Shown: piece after piece, positions 1 to 7,929 of the stretch
Layout of the letters: every line of letters begins with the position of its first letter
How positions within the stretch are numbered: position 1 is the stretch's first letter
NCBI GenBank assembly: GCA_900544755.1
Contig: UQWQ01000030.1
Coordinates: 1-21,370 of the forward strand
Source of the DNA: an uncultured Collinsella sp.
GTDB lineage: Bacteria; Actinomycetota; Coriobacteriia; Coriobacteriales; Coriobacteriaceae
Direction: 5' to 3'
Length of the DNA: 21,370 nucleotides
Program-made: the position numbers and the translations under genes
The notes under the pieces: model-generated
The model's input: the letters and a program-made list of their open reading frames with translations, nothing else
Told to the model about the DNA's origin: nothing
Database searches by the model: none

Positions 1-29
1 GCCCCTGCCCCTGCATTCGGCGTAGTAGT

Positions 30-74
30 GATGTGGCTGATGTGGCTGATGTGGCTGATGTGGCTGATGTGGCA
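30..74. repeat. 9-bp tandem repeat beside IS remnant
   Basis: The unit GATGTGGCT occurs four times in a row (30-65), followed by a fifth copy matching 8 of 9 bases (66-74). It lies just outside the stop codon of the IS3 transposase remnant. A short dyad, GATGT-GGCA-ACATC, covers the last unit. The array may mark the outer edge of the insertion sequence or be simple slippage; bases 1-29 hold nothing recognisable. Confidence 0.6.
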
Positions 75-95
75 ACATCTTTTTGGGCGATCCGG

Positions 96-805
96 TCAGA
101 GACTCAGGCCCGCCTCCCTGAACCCGACCGGGGTCATGTAGCCCAGCGTCGAGTGCAGCCTGCAGTTGTTGTACCAGTTCACCCAGTCGAACAGCTCGGT
201 CCTCAGATGCTCCTCCGAGGCGAAGGGGCGCCCCCGCACCAGCTCTCGCTTGAGCACCCTGTTCGTCGACTCGACCACTGCGTTGTCGTGGGGGTTGCCG
301 GGGCGCGAGACCGACCTCTCGATGCCGAAGGCCGAGAGCAGCGCGTCGATCTCCGCGTTGCAGAACTCCGACCCTCCGTCGCTGTGGAACATCTCGACTT
401 CGTCTAGCGGGAAGTCCACGTTCGAGAACGCCGCCTTGACCAGGCGCGCGTCCTTGCGCCGCCCGCACGAGCTGCCGACTATCTCGCGGTTGCACAGGTC
501 GACCAGGAGGCAGACGTAGCACCACGAGCCGCCGGCGCGGACGTAGGTGAGGTCGGCCGCCAGGTGGGTGCGCGGGGGGTGGCCGTCGAACCTCCTCGCC
601 AGCACATTCCCCGCGGAAGGCGGCTGCGCGGGCCCGCGGCCTCCCCGCGGGGCGCGTCCCGAGTACGCGCTCGCCAGGCCGTTCTCCCTCATGATGCAGC
701 AGACACGGCGCCGGCTGACGGTAACGTCCGACCTCCCGGGCGACGCCTCGATCTTGCGCGATCCGTTCCGGCCCTTGCTGGCGGCGTGCGCCGCCGCGGC
801 CGCCG
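96..805 (-). pseudogene. IS3-family transposase OrfB, 5'-truncated
   Basis: This is the integrase-core transposase of an IS3-family element. The open frame formally runs to 935, but its first 45-50 codons are antisense to a nucleosidase gene and are not transposase. Recognisable OrfB sequence starts near GSRKI (about residue 58 of the open frame) and continues through a typical RRRVCCIMRENGL segment. The rve domain follows with the catalytic triad D128 (AADLTYV), D186 (HSDGGSEF) and E222 (VVESTN); the 35 residues between D186 and E222 match the DD(35)E rule. The C-terminal NWYNNCRLHSTLGYMTP signature is intact. OrfA and the OrfB N-terminus, which should lie at higher coordinates, are absent. 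The element is therefore truncated and probably inactive, despite an intact catalytic core. The exact boundary (about 783-812) cannot be fixed by eye. Confidence 0.85.
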
Positions 806-1092
806 TCGCCCCCGACATTAAGGTCCTCGAGGGCCGCGTCGTCTCCGGCGACCAGTTCGTCTCGCCCACGGAACAGAAGGAGCGCATCCTCGCGACCTTC
901 GGCGACCTGTGCTGCGAGATGGAGGGCTGCACCATCGCGCAGGCCGCCTATCTCAACGGCGTGCCCCTCGTCGTCGCGCGCGCCATCAGCGACAAGCACT
1001 GCGCCGAGGGCCAGGTCGTCGACTACAACACCTTCGAGAAGAAGGCCGCCTGCGATTGCGCCCGCATCGTCGCGCGCATGGTTAAGCTATAG
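806..1092 (+). pseudogene. mtnN: MTA/SAH nucleosidase, C-terminal remnant
   Basis: The frame ending at 1092 encodes about 95 residues of a 5'-methylthioadenosine/S-adenosylhomocysteine nucleosidase, an enzyme that cleaves adenine from methylthioadenosine and SAH. Visible family marks are VSGDQF, the EMEG motif (LCCEMEGCTIAQAAYLN), the PLVVARAISDK block carrying the usual catalytic aspartate, and the C-terminal helix with VDYNTFEKKAA. Family members are about 230 residues long, so roughly the first 60% is missing. Upstream the same frame stays open by chance through the antisense of the IS3 transposase, giving a spurious 181-codon frame. No start codon or ribosome binding site belongs to the remnant, so it should be non-functional. 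The precise junction is uncertain by about 25 bases. Confidence 0.8.
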
Positions 1093-1146
1093 GCCCTGCG
1101 CGCCTGGGCCCTTCTTTATGTTGGGGCCCCGGCGCGCAGGGCCCTT
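1092..1146 (+). terminator. Hairpin terminator after mtnN remnant
   Basis: GGCCCTGCGCGCC (1092-1104) pairs perfectly with GGCGCGCAGGGCC (1131-1143), and the inner bases extend the stem. It begins at the last base of the nucleosidase stop codon and is followed only by CTTTCC, a weak T-tract. It is most likely the native terminator of the lost nucleosidase gene. Confidence 0.6.
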
Positions 1147-1287
1147 TCCAAAGCGAAGTGTCGAGCCGAAGTGTTGAGCGTCGGCCCTGAATGTTCAATG
1201 GCCGTTGTTTTCTGCCCCTCAAGTGGTGGACTTTTCCTCGGGGCTGTTGATTCCCCCACGCGCCCCCTTCCGTTCTCTGTTCTCCCC

Positions 1288-1310
1288 TTATACTCCTTGT
1301 ACGAGGAGGT
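1288..1310 (+). promoter_or_regulatory. -10 box and strong RBS of levR-like gene
   Basis: TTATACT (1288-1294) is a good -10 element, and GAGGAGGT (1303-1310) is a near-perfect Shine-Dalgarno sequence 8 bases before the ATG at 1319. No convincing -35 hexamer lies 16-18 bases upstream. A start near 1301 would leave a leader of under 20 bases. The rest of 1147-1287 shows nothing recognisable. Confidence 0.45.
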
Positions 1311-1318
1311 AAGAAGTC

Positions 1319-4060
1319 ATGGACAAGACCGCGCAGGACAGCTTGACAAAGAAGCCCGTCGACATGAGGGACAGGATTCTCGAGCATCTCGAGGCCCTCA
1401 CCTCTGCCGTCTCGCTCGACGACCTTGCCCGTCTGTCCACCACCGACATCGCCGAGACGCTCATCATCTCCAGGAGTCTGGCGAGCCAGTACCTCAACGA
1501 CCTTGTTCGCGCCGGTCTTGTGGTTAAGGTGGCGGGCAGGCCCGTCCGTTATTTTCATCGCCGCGCGTTCCAGAAGCATTTTCAGGTAAAGCTCTCTGCA
1601 AGCGAGTACGCCTCGCTCGCCGACCTCATCCAGGCGACGGGAATCGCCGATCACCGCGACTTCGCGCGTGCCGTGGGCTTCGACATGAGCCTCAGCTCCG
1701 TTGTCGAGCAGTGCAAGGCTGCGGTTCAGTACCCTCCGTTTGGCCTGCCCATCCTCTTGAGCGGCGGCGTGGGTGTCGGTAAGTCTTTCCTTTCTCGCCT
1801 TGTTTACGAGTACGGCAAGAACCAGGGCTTGCTGCCCCGCGACTCCTCCTATGTGCGCATCGACTGCGCCGGGGTCCCGGACGCCGCCTCGTTCAACGGG
1901 CTTCTTGACGAGTCGATCGCGAAATCGCGCGGGGGTGTGGTCTTTGTCAACGGCATCGAGGCACTCTCTCCCTCTGCGATGGAGCACTGTCTTGCGACGG
2001 CCCTCGGGCTCGATGCCTCCCAGGATGCGCCGCGCGCTCGTCTCGTTCTTTCGACGACGCTTTCTGCCGATGACCTGAAGGTTTCCTCGGCCTACAGCAA
2101 AATGCCCATCTGTGCCCGCGTCCCCTCACTCAAGGAGCGGACCCCCGAGGAGCGCGAGGATCTCATCTTGAGCTTCCTGCGCAGCGAGGGGTGCCGAATC
2201 GGTTCTGATGTGAAGATCAGCCGCGGCGCATACCGTTGCCTCGTGAACGCGGACTTTTCCGATAACATCGCCGGCTTGCGCGCCTGCGTGACGAACTGCT
2301 GCGCCAAAGCGTTCCTCAATCGCGAGGGCGACTACGTCGTCGTTCGCCCGTATCTTCTTCCCAGCGGGCTCCTCTCCTCCGCGCAGATCGATCAGCAGCC
2401 CGACGATGGCGTTCTGATCGACGCGTCCCTGGATGCCGCTGAGAGCACAGGGCCGGTCGAGCAGGCGCTCGATGCCCTGTGCTCTCTCGATGAGCGATTC
2501 TGCGCCGGGGAGCTCTCTGTCTCCGAGCTCGTCTCGCAAGCTGTCTCCGCCGTGCGCGGCGTTGAGGATCACTTGATCTTCGGCCACGGCGTCGCCTCAT
2601 CGAGGTCGCGCGCCTTCGAGCGCGTCGTGGGCGCGGTCCTTGCCGACGCAGGCTCTTCTTATGGCATCGAGCTTTCGAGGAAGGTCACTTTTCTACTGGC
2701 CCAGGAGATTTGCCTGCAGTTGTGGCCGGGCATCGGCCTGGCTAAGCGAAAGTCTGCCTGTGCGGAGCAAATCTCCCATCTCCTCGGTGCCGTGACCTCC
2801 GAATTGCCGTTTGCCTCGAGCGTCTCCGATCAGGTCGCCGCAGACATGGAAGGGGCGCTCGGCATCTCGCTCGATCACTTCACGAAGACGCTTCTGACGC
2901 TGTGCGTCGCATCGGAGTCTCGCGACGCGAAGGCCCTTCGGACGCTCTGCGTCATCTTGTCACACGGCTACTCGACGGCGACGAGCATCGCCGACGCGGC
3001 GAACCGTATGCTCGGCGTGCATGTGTACGAGGCGGTCGACATGCCCTACGACCAGCAGCTGAAGGACATCGTCGGTCCGCTCCAGCGCCTCGTCGACCGC
3101 CATTCCTACTGCACCGGGGTCGTGTTTCTTGTTGACATGGGCTCTTTGGAGGAGGCCTATAAGGCCCTCGAGAACGTTACCGACTCCACCATCGGGGTGG
3201 TGAACAACGTCTCCACCGGGCTCGCGCTCGAGATCGGGTCCGGGCTGCTCGGCGGCAAGTCCATCGCCGAGGTTCTTGGCGATGCGACCGCCGCGTGCGT
3301 GACGCACTGCAAGGTGATCGAGCGCGTCAACCGTGAGGACGCCATCGTCTTCTGCTCCGAGTCCGGGGTCGACGCCGCGGAGAGGATACGCCAGCTCGTC
3401 TCGCAGAGCCTCCCGCGCACCATAGGCGCGCGCCTGCTCACGCGGCCCTTCAAGCAGCTCGTCACGAACGGGTCGAACGACGCCGTTTTCTCCGAGCACC
3501 GCGTCTGCGCCGTCATCGGCACGGGAGACCCCGGGATCGCCTCCGTCCCCTTCGTCGCCCTCGAGGACATCATGTCGACGGCGTCCGCCTCTAAGGTCGA
3601 TGCCGTGTTCGGCAGGTGGCTTGACGCTTCCGAGCTCTCTTCTTTCCACGAGAAGCTGCTCTCGAACATGACGCTGCAGAACGTCATCCGCTCCATCACC
3701 ATCCTCGACCCGGAGCGGCTATTCCACGAGATCGAGAGCGCCGTGCACGAGCTTCAGCGCAGGACAGGCGAGAAGATCGGCAGCAACGCCATCATTGGTC
3801 TCTACGTCCACCTCTGCTGTCTCGTCGAGCGCCTTGTTACCAGAAACCCCATTGAGACCTACGTTGGCCAGGACCGCTTCGAGGAGGAACGCATCGATTT
3901 CATCGAGTCCTTCAGGCAGAGCTTCTCGAGCATCTCGACGCGCTATCGCGTAGAGGTTCCCGTAAGCGAGATCGCATATGTCTTCGACTACATAAGCGTG
4001 AGCGCCGCCCCGGCGCGAGAAGAGCGCCTCGGCTCCTCGGTCCTCCTGCTCGACGAGTGA
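1319..4060 (+). CDS. LevR-like PTS regulator with degenerate AAA+ domain
   Basis: A 913-residue transcriptional regulator with the LevR/ManR domain order. A winged helix (about 15-80, ending in GRPVRYFHRRAF) is followed by an AAA+ domain (about 125-340), a PRD (about 400-520), an EIIA-Man-like domain (about 540-640; H549 in SHGYSTATS), an EIIB-like domain (C679 in VFCSESGVDAA) and a second PRD (H831 in GLYVHLCCLVERL). In LevR such sites are phosphorylated by HPr and the cognate EII, coupling sugar flux to transcription. Walker A is intact (GGVGVGKS, 149-156). The Walker B position reads VVFVNG (207-212), where LevR has ILFLDE, so both acids are gone. Only 21 residues separate C183 from G205, against about 38 in LevR as I recall it; the missing piece is the GAFTGA loop that contacts sigma-54. 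It directly precedes the PTS operon and presumably controls it, but not by the classical sigma-54 mechanism. Confidence 0.85.
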   Translation: MDKTAQDSLTKKPVDMRDRILEHLEALTSAVSLDDLARLSTTDIAETLIISRSLASQYLNDLVRAGLVVKVAGRPVRYFHRRAFQKHFQVKLSASEYASLADLIQATGIADHRDFARAVGFDMSLSSVVEQCKAAVQYPPFGLPILLSGGVGVGKSFLSRLVYEYGKNQGLLPRDSSYVRIDCAGVPDAASFNGLLDESIAKSRGGVVFVNGIEALSPSAMEHCLATALGLDASQDAPRARLVLSTTLSADDLKVSSAYSKMPICARVPSLKERTPEEREDLILSFLRSEGCRIGSDVKISRGAYRCLVNADFSDNIAGLRACVTNCCAKAFLNREGDYVVVRPYLLPSGLLSSAQIDQQPDDGVLIDASLDAAESTGPVEQALDALCSLDERFCAGELSVSELVSQAVSAVRGVEDHLIFGHGVASSRSRAFERVVGAVLADAGSSYGIELSRKVTFLLAQEICLQLWPGIGLAKRKSACAEQISHLLGAVTSELPFASSVSDQVAADMEGALGISLDHFTKTLLTLCVASESRDAKALRTLCVILSHGYSTATSIADAANRMLGVHVYEAVDMPYDQQLKDIVGPLQRLVDRHSYCTGVVFLVDMGSLEEAYKALENVTDSTIGVVNNVSTGLALEIGSGLLGGKSIAEVLGDATAACVTHCKVIERVNREDAIVFCSESGVDAAERIRQLVSQSLPRTIGARLLTRPFKQLVTNGSNDAVFSEHRVCAVIGTGDPGIASVPFVALEDIMSTASASKVDAVFGRWLDASELSSFHEKLLSNMTLQNVIRSITILDPERLFHEIESAVHELQRRTGEKIGSNAIIGLYVHLCCLVERLVTRNPIETYVGQDRFEEERIDFIESFRQSFSSISTRYRVEVPVSEIAYVFDYISVSAAPAREERLGSSVLLLDE

Positions 4061-4081
4061 CCTTCCCCGCGCCGCCGCGAG

Positions 4082-4141
4082 CTGACCGCGCGTCCTCAAT
4101 AATCCGATAACCCCTTGCCCGGCGCGAATCCGGATAGCGCC
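4082..4141 (+). promoter_or_regulatory. Possible promoter and dyad before PTS operon
   Basis: CTGACC (4082-4087) and GATAAC (4106-4111), 18 bases apart, could form a weak sigma-70-type promoter. Just downstream is an imperfect dyad: GGCGC (4121-4125) pairs with GCGCC (4137-4141) around the palindrome ATCCGGAT (4128-4135). It may be the operator of the upstream regulator. No -24/-12 element (TGGCAC-N5-TTGCA type) was found in 4061-4183. Confidence 0.3.
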
Positions 4142-4183
4142 AAGGCAGTGCTGAATGAAAAACTTGATTTGATAGGAGCAAAC

Positions 4184-4657
4184 ATGAGTGTTGTTATGGC
4201 ACGAATCGACAATCGCCTGCTTCACGGCATCATCGTGACGCAGTGGGCCCCGGTGTCGGGCGCGACCCGAGTCATGGTCATCGACGACAAGGTCGCCGGC
4301 GACGAGGTCCTGAAGTCCACCATGAGGATGGCGCGCCCCGCGGGCATGGCCGTCTCGATCATCTCCGAGCAGACCGCGCTCAAGAACTTCGCCGCGGGCA
4401 AATACGACCGCGAGAAGGTCTTCGTCATCGCCAAGGAGCCCGAGACGATGCTTCGCCTGGTCGAGTCGGGCGTCGAGCTCCCGTCGCTGGTCGTCGGCGG
4501 CTCGCTCGTCAAGGAGGACGGCATCCAGCTCACCCAGCGCGCCTACGCCTCCGCCGAGAACGTCCAGAGCTACAAGGCGCTCATCGCCCGTGGCGTCAAG
4601 GTGACGGCCCAGTTCGTGCCCGCCGACAAGCCCGTCTCCGTCGCAGACCTCATCTAA
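4184..4657 (+). CDS. PTS mannose-family EIIB component
   Basis: The cytoplasmic phosphocarrier IIB of a mannose/fructose/sorbose-family PTS, which takes phosphate from IIA and passes it to the sugar at the IIC/IID channel. The N-terminal motif MARIDNRLLHGII holds the expected phosphorylated histidine (H14 from the start used here). The length of 157 residues is normal for the family. An upstream ATG at 4115 is in frame, but the start at 4184 has a Shine-Dalgarno (GATAGGAGC, 4171-4179) and puts the family's N-terminus at the right place. It is the first gene of a tight run IIB-IIC-IID-IIA, 9 bases ahead of IIC. The order differs from Bacillus levDEFG, where IIA comes first. The substrate cannot be read from this subunit. 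Confidence 0.93.
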   Translation: MSVVMARIDNRLLHGIIVTQWAPVSGATRVMVIDDKVAGDEVLKSTMRMARPAGMAVSIISEQTALKNFAAGKYDREKVFVIAKEPETMLRLVESGVELPSLVVGGSLVKEDGIQLTQRAYASAENVQSYKALIARGVKVTAQFVPADKPVSVADLI

Positions 4658-4666
4658 GGGGGAAAT

Positions 4667-5452
4667 ATGGTCAACTTCACTATCCTGCAGGTTATCCTTC
4701 TGACCCTGCTGGCCTTCATCAAGCACGTGGACTACTACGGCATCCCGATGATCTTCGTCAATTACGCCGTTTTCTGGGGCCTCATCACCGGAGTCGTCAT
4801 GGGCGACTGGAAGACCGGCCTTGTCATCGGCGGCACCATTCAGCTCATGCAGCTCGGCGTCGCGGGCTTCGGCGGCTCCTCCATTCCCGACTACGGCACG
4901 ATGGCCATCATCGCCACCGCCTACGGCGTGACCCTGGGCTCCGACACGGGCCTCGCCATCGGCCTGCCGGTCGGCATGCTCGGCATCCAGCTCGACGTCG
5001 TCGTCAAGATCCTCAACGGCTTTGTCGTCGAGAAGTCCCAGAAGTTCTGCAACGAGGGTAAGTTCAATCAGATGAACGCCATCCTGTGGGTCTGCCCCGC
5101 GCTCTTCGGCCTGTGCGCCGCCCTGCCCGTCTTTGTCTCCGTGACGCTCGGCCAGCCCGCCGTCAACTGGCTCCTCGAGGTCATGCCCCAGTGGTTCCTC
5201 TCCGGCCTCACCCTCGCCGGCAAGATGCTCCCGGCCGTCGGTATCGCCATGCTGCTCCGCTACATGCCAACCGCCAAGTACTTCCAGTACCTGCTCGCCG
5301 GCTTCTTCCTCTCGGCCTTCCTGAACGTGCCCATCATCGGCGCCGCCATCGTCGGCGTTGCCCTCGCGATTGCGTTCTACCAGCGTGCCGAGAGGGACAC
5401 CGAGCTCGCCGCCCACGCTTCCGCAGACGCCTTCATCGGAGAGGATGAGTAA
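4667..5452 (+). CDS. PTS mannose-family EIIC component
   Basis: A 261-residue integral membrane subunit that forms the sugar channel together with IID. The sequence is almost continuously hydrophobic. It has the family-typical block GGTIQLMQLGVAGFGGSSIPDYG (about residues 57-79), corresponding to the GGxxEL...G..G.GG...PD signature of IIC-Man proteins. The tail (HASADAFIGEDE) is short, polar and probably cytoplasmic. The ATG at 4667 follows GGGGGA by about 5 bases, 9 bases after the IIB stop, so it is cotranscribed. The stop is only 2 bases from the IID start, which suggests translational coupling. Confidence 0.93.
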   Translation: MVNFTILQVILLTLLAFIKHVDYYGIPMIFVNYAVFWGLITGVVMGDWKTGLVIGGTIQLMQLGVAGFGGSSIPDYGTMAIIATAYGVTLGSDTGLAIGLPVGMLGIQLDVVVKILNGFVVEKSQKFCNEGKFNQMNAILWVCPALFGLCAALPVFVSVTLGQPAVNWLLEVMPQWFLSGLTLAGKMLPAVGIAMLLRYMPTAKYFQYLLAGFFLSAFLNVPIIGAAIVGVALAIAFYQRAERDTELAAHASADAFIGEDE

Positions 5453-5454
5453 CC

Positions 5455-6288
5455 ATGGAAAACGAGAACATCACCGCCGTCGCCGAGGGCAAGCCCTCCG
5501 GCTACAAGGTCACCAAGAAGGACCTGCGCAACGCGAACTGGCGCTGGCTCATGAGCGTGTGCACCTTCAACTACCAGACCCAGCAGGGCGCCTCAGTCGC
5601 CTACGCCCTCTCGCCGGTCCTGAGGAAGATCTACACGAACGACGAGGACTATAAGCAAGCGCTCAACAACCACTTCCGCTACTACAACACCCAGCCTTGG
5701 CTCGCCGCCATCATCCTTGGCGCCTGCGTGGCCATGGAGGAGCGCGACGGCCTAGCGGCGGCGGACGCCGTCCAAGACCTGAAGATCGGCACCATGGGAC
5801 CGCTCGCCGGCGTCGGCGACTCCCTGCTCATGACCATGATCCCGACCATCATGGGCTCCATCGCCGCCTACATGGCCATCGAGGGCAACCCCGTGGGAGC
5901 CGGCATCTGGTTCGCGCTCATCCTGGCCATCTTCTGGGTCCGCATGCACGCCCTCGAGTTCGGCTACAAGCAGGGCGTGAAGCTCGTCACCGACTTCAGC
6001 GAGAAGCTTCCCAACCTCACTGCCGCCGCCTCCGTGCTCGGCCTCACCGTGGTCGGCTGCCTCATCGCCTCGGTCATCGGCGTCACCTGCCCGATTAGCT
6101 TCAGCTTCGGCGACGTCGCGATGGAGATTCAGCCGCTGCTCGACAAGATCCTGCCTGCCATGATCCCCGCCGCCATCACGGGAAGCGCGTATTACCTTCT
6201 TACCAAGAAGAACGCGAGCATGACGGCCCTTATCCTCGTGGTGATCGTCCTCGCGATGGTCGCCTCCGCCGCCGGCATCCTCGCCTAG
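5455..6288 (+). CDS. PTS mannose-family EIID component
   Basis: A 277-residue IID subunit unique to mannose-family PTS, working with IIC in the membrane. Recognised features are the N-terminal KVTKKDLRNANWRWLM segment, the FNYQTQQG block, the YYNTQPWLAAIILGACVAMEE motif (near residues 73-93) and the IGTMGPLAGVGDSL motif (near 113-126). Hydrophobic helices follow to the C-terminus. Its length is normal. The Shine-Dalgarno (GAGAGGATGAG) lies inside the 3' end of IIC and only 2 bases separate the genes, so the pair is likely made together. Confidence 0.93.
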   Translation: MENENITAVAEGKPSGYKVTKKDLRNANWRWLMSVCTFNYQTQQGASVAYALSPVLRKIYTNDEDYKQALNNHFRYYNTQPWLAAIILGACVAMEERDGLAAADAVQDLKIGTMGPLAGVGDSLLMTMIPTIMGSIAAYMAIEGNPVGAGIWFALILAIFWVRMHALEFGYKQGVKLVTDFSEKLPNLTAAASVLGLTVVGCLIASVIGVTCPISFSFGDVAMEIQPLLDKILPAMIPAAITGSAYYLLTKKNASMTALILVVIVLAMVASAAGILA

Positions 6289-6314
6289 CTTCGACCCAAG
6301 AGATTGGTGAATCA

Positions 6315-6713
6315 ATGAGAAAGATAGTTGTGGCGAGCCATTCCCTTCTCGCCCAGGGCTTCAAGGACACCCTCGAGTTCCTTACGGGTAAGGGCGACGC
6401 CGTCAACGCCGTGTGCGCCTACGTGAACGACAACGGCGAGGGGCTCGACGCGGCGGTCGAGGCGGCTCTTTCGGGCACTGACGAGGTCGTCGTCCTCACC
6501 GACGCGTACGGCGGCAGCGTGAACCAGCGCTTTTCCCGCTTCGCCTCCGACCGGATCCACGTGATCGCGGGTGTCAACCTCCCGCTCGCCATGACGGTCG
6601 CGCTCGCGCGCCCCGACGAGAAACTCGACTTCGACGCCCTCGTCAACGAGGCGCGCCAGCAGATCATCTACGTGAACGGTGCCAGTTCCGCCGAGTGCGA
6701 CGACGACGAATAG
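6315..6713 (+). CDS. PTS mannose-family EIIA component
   Basis: A 132-residue soluble IIA domain protein. It receives phosphate from HPr at H9 (VASHSLLAQGF) and hands it to IIB. The fold's later blocks are visible: VVVLTDAYGGSVNQ near 57-70 and VIAGVNLPLAMTVAL near 78-92. IIA is a separate protein here, not fused to IIB as in ManX. The Shine-Dalgarno is weak (AGAGATTGGTGA). The gene is 26 bases after IID, and its stop overlaps the strong ribosome binding site of the glycosidase gene. The acidic tail (ECDDDE) is unremarkable. Confidence 0.92.
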   Translation: MRKIVVASHSLLAQGFKDTLEFLTGKGDAVNAVCAYVNDNGEGLDAAVEAALSGTDEVVVLTDAYGGSVNQRFSRFASDRIHVIAGVNLPLAMTVALARPDEKLDFDALVNEARQQIIYVNGASSAECDDDE

Positions 6714-6725
6714 AGGAGGTCGACG

Positions 6726-7850
6726 ATGAGAGAGTTCCTTAAGGACGTGTGGATGCACGGCGGTGAGGAAAGCCGCGCCATCACCCCCGAGAACATCACG
6801 GGCGAGAAGGGCCGCGCCGCCATGTCGGCCAGCCACCTCGGCGTCGGCCGCAAGGGCTCGTGCTGCGTGCCCCTTGAGTCCGGCGAGACCATCACGCTCG
6901 CGGACATCGAGGGCCCCGGCATCATCCGCCACATCTGGATGACCGTCCCCGACAAGACCGCCGCCGGCAGCTTCGTCATGCGTGACCTCGTGCTGCGCTT
7001 CTACTGGGACGACGAGGAGACCCCCTCGGTCGAGTGCCCTGTCGGCGACTTCTTCTGCAACGGCTTCGGTGAGCGCGCCATCGTCAACTCGATGCCCATC
7101 TGCGTGAACCCGACGGGCGGCATGAACTGCTACTTCGAGATGCCCTTCAGGAAGCACGCCAAGGTCACGCTTACGAGCGAGCACCCCGGGTTCATTAAGT
7201 ACATCTTCTACACGTTCAACTACGCGCTCACCGACGTGCCGGACGACGCCATGTACTTCCACGCCCGCTTTAACCGCGAGCGCAGCACCCGCAGGGGCGT
7301 CGACTACACCGTGCTCGACGGCGTGCGCGGCAAGGGCTACTACGTCGGCACCTACATGGCCCTGTGCGCCCTGGAGCGCTATTGGTGGGGCGAGGGCGAG
7401 ATGAAGTTCTTCCTCGACGGCGACGAGGAGTTCCCCACGGTCACCTCGACGGGAGCCGAGGACTACTTCGGCGGTGCCTGGGCCTTCCTCGACAGGCCGC
7501 CCCACGCGCTGCCCGAGGCGCAGTGCTTCAACACGCTGTTCGCCGGCTACCCGTACCGCTCGACGCGCGACGCCACGCGCGACCGCTTCAGCGCGGGCAA
7601 GCCGAACCCGAATCCGATGCTCGCGACTAACGACGACGCGCTGCCCAGGCACGGCCTCTACAGGTGGCACCTTCCCGACCCGATCTCGTTCAAGGAGGAC
7701 CTGCGCGTGACGTTCCAGGACCTCGGCAACGACGACATCAAGCTCTACGAGCGCGAGGACGACATCTCCACCGTCGCCTACTGGTACCAAAGCGAGCCGC
7801 ACGCCGTGCTCGCCCCGTTTGCCGCAAGGCAGGACCGCGTGCCCAGGTAG
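6726..7850 (+). CDS. GH172 (DUF2961) glycoside hydrolase, intracellular
   Basis: A 374-residue protein of the DUF2961 family, now glycoside hydrolase family 172. Known members are alpha-D-fructofuranosidase/difructose-dianhydride I enzymes and D-arabinofuranosidases. Visible blocks are MSASHLGVGRKG near 31-42, DIEGPGIIRHIWMT near 59-72, CPVGDFFCNG and PTGGMNCYFEMPF. The catalytic region has WWGEGE (E223) and STGAEDYFG (E245). In the characterised family the nucleophile and acid/base glutamates sit in these two motifs about 21 residues apart; here the gap is 22, from one extra residue in the intervening loop. There is no signal peptide or membrane segment, so it acts on imported sugar. The ribosome binding site GAGGAGGT overlaps the IIA stop, so it belongs to the PTS operon. 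With a fructokinase next door, a fructose-containing substrate is likelier than arabinan, but this is inference. Confidence 0.88.
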   Translation: MREFLKDVWMHGGEESRAITPENITGEKGRAAMSASHLGVGRKGSCCVPLESGETITLADIEGPGIIRHIWMTVPDKTAAGSFVMRDLVLRFYWDDEETPSVECPVGDFFCNGFGERAIVNSMPICVNPTGGMNCYFEMPFRKHAKVTLTSEHPGFIKYIFYTFNYALTDVPDDAMYFHARFNRERSTRRGVDYTVLDGVRGKGYYVGTYMALCALERYWWGEGEMKFFLDGDEEFPTVTSTGAEDYFGGAWAFLDRPPHALPEAQCFNTLFAGYPYRSTRDATRDRFSAGKPNPNPMLATNDDALPRHGLYRWHLPDPISFKEDLRVTFQDLGNDDIKLYEREDDISTVAYWYQSEPHAVLAPFAARQDRVPR

Positions 7851-7877
7851 GGTCGCCTCGAAACAAGCCAACGTTAT

Positions 7878-7914
7878 GGGCGCCCGCGGTTGACCATGAC
7901 TGCGGGCGTCCCTT
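7878..7914 (+). terminator. Hairpin between GH172 and fructokinase genes
   Basis: GGGCGCCCGC (7878-7887) pairs with GCGGGCGTCC (7902-7911), one pair being G-U, and is followed by CCTTTGT. The kinase Shine-Dalgarno AAGGAGG comes directly after it. It may be a partial terminator that lowers kinase expression relative to the PTS genes, or an RNA-stability element. Confidence 0.5.
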
Positions 7915-7929
7915 TGTAAGGAGGATCAC

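Noticed and set aside
30..74. Tandem 9-mers as an origin iteron or CRISPR
   Set aside because: The units are only 9 bases with no spacers, next to an IS remnant and with no replication gene in sight.
4061..4183. Sigma-54 (-24/-12) promoter for the PTS operon
   Set aside because: No GG-N10-GC element close to TGGCAC-N5-TTGCA was found, in line with the missing GAFTGA loop of the adjacent regulator.
3719..5416. 565-codon minus-strand open frame opposite the PTS genes
   Set aside because: It is antisense to well-conserved LevR-like, IIB and IIC sequences; its translation is rich in D, E, G, H and R without any domain, as expected for the shadow of GC-rich genes.
6312..7871. 519-codon minus-strand open frame
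   Set aside because: It is antisense to IIA and GH172, which have recognisable motifs and ribosome binding sites; this frame has neither.
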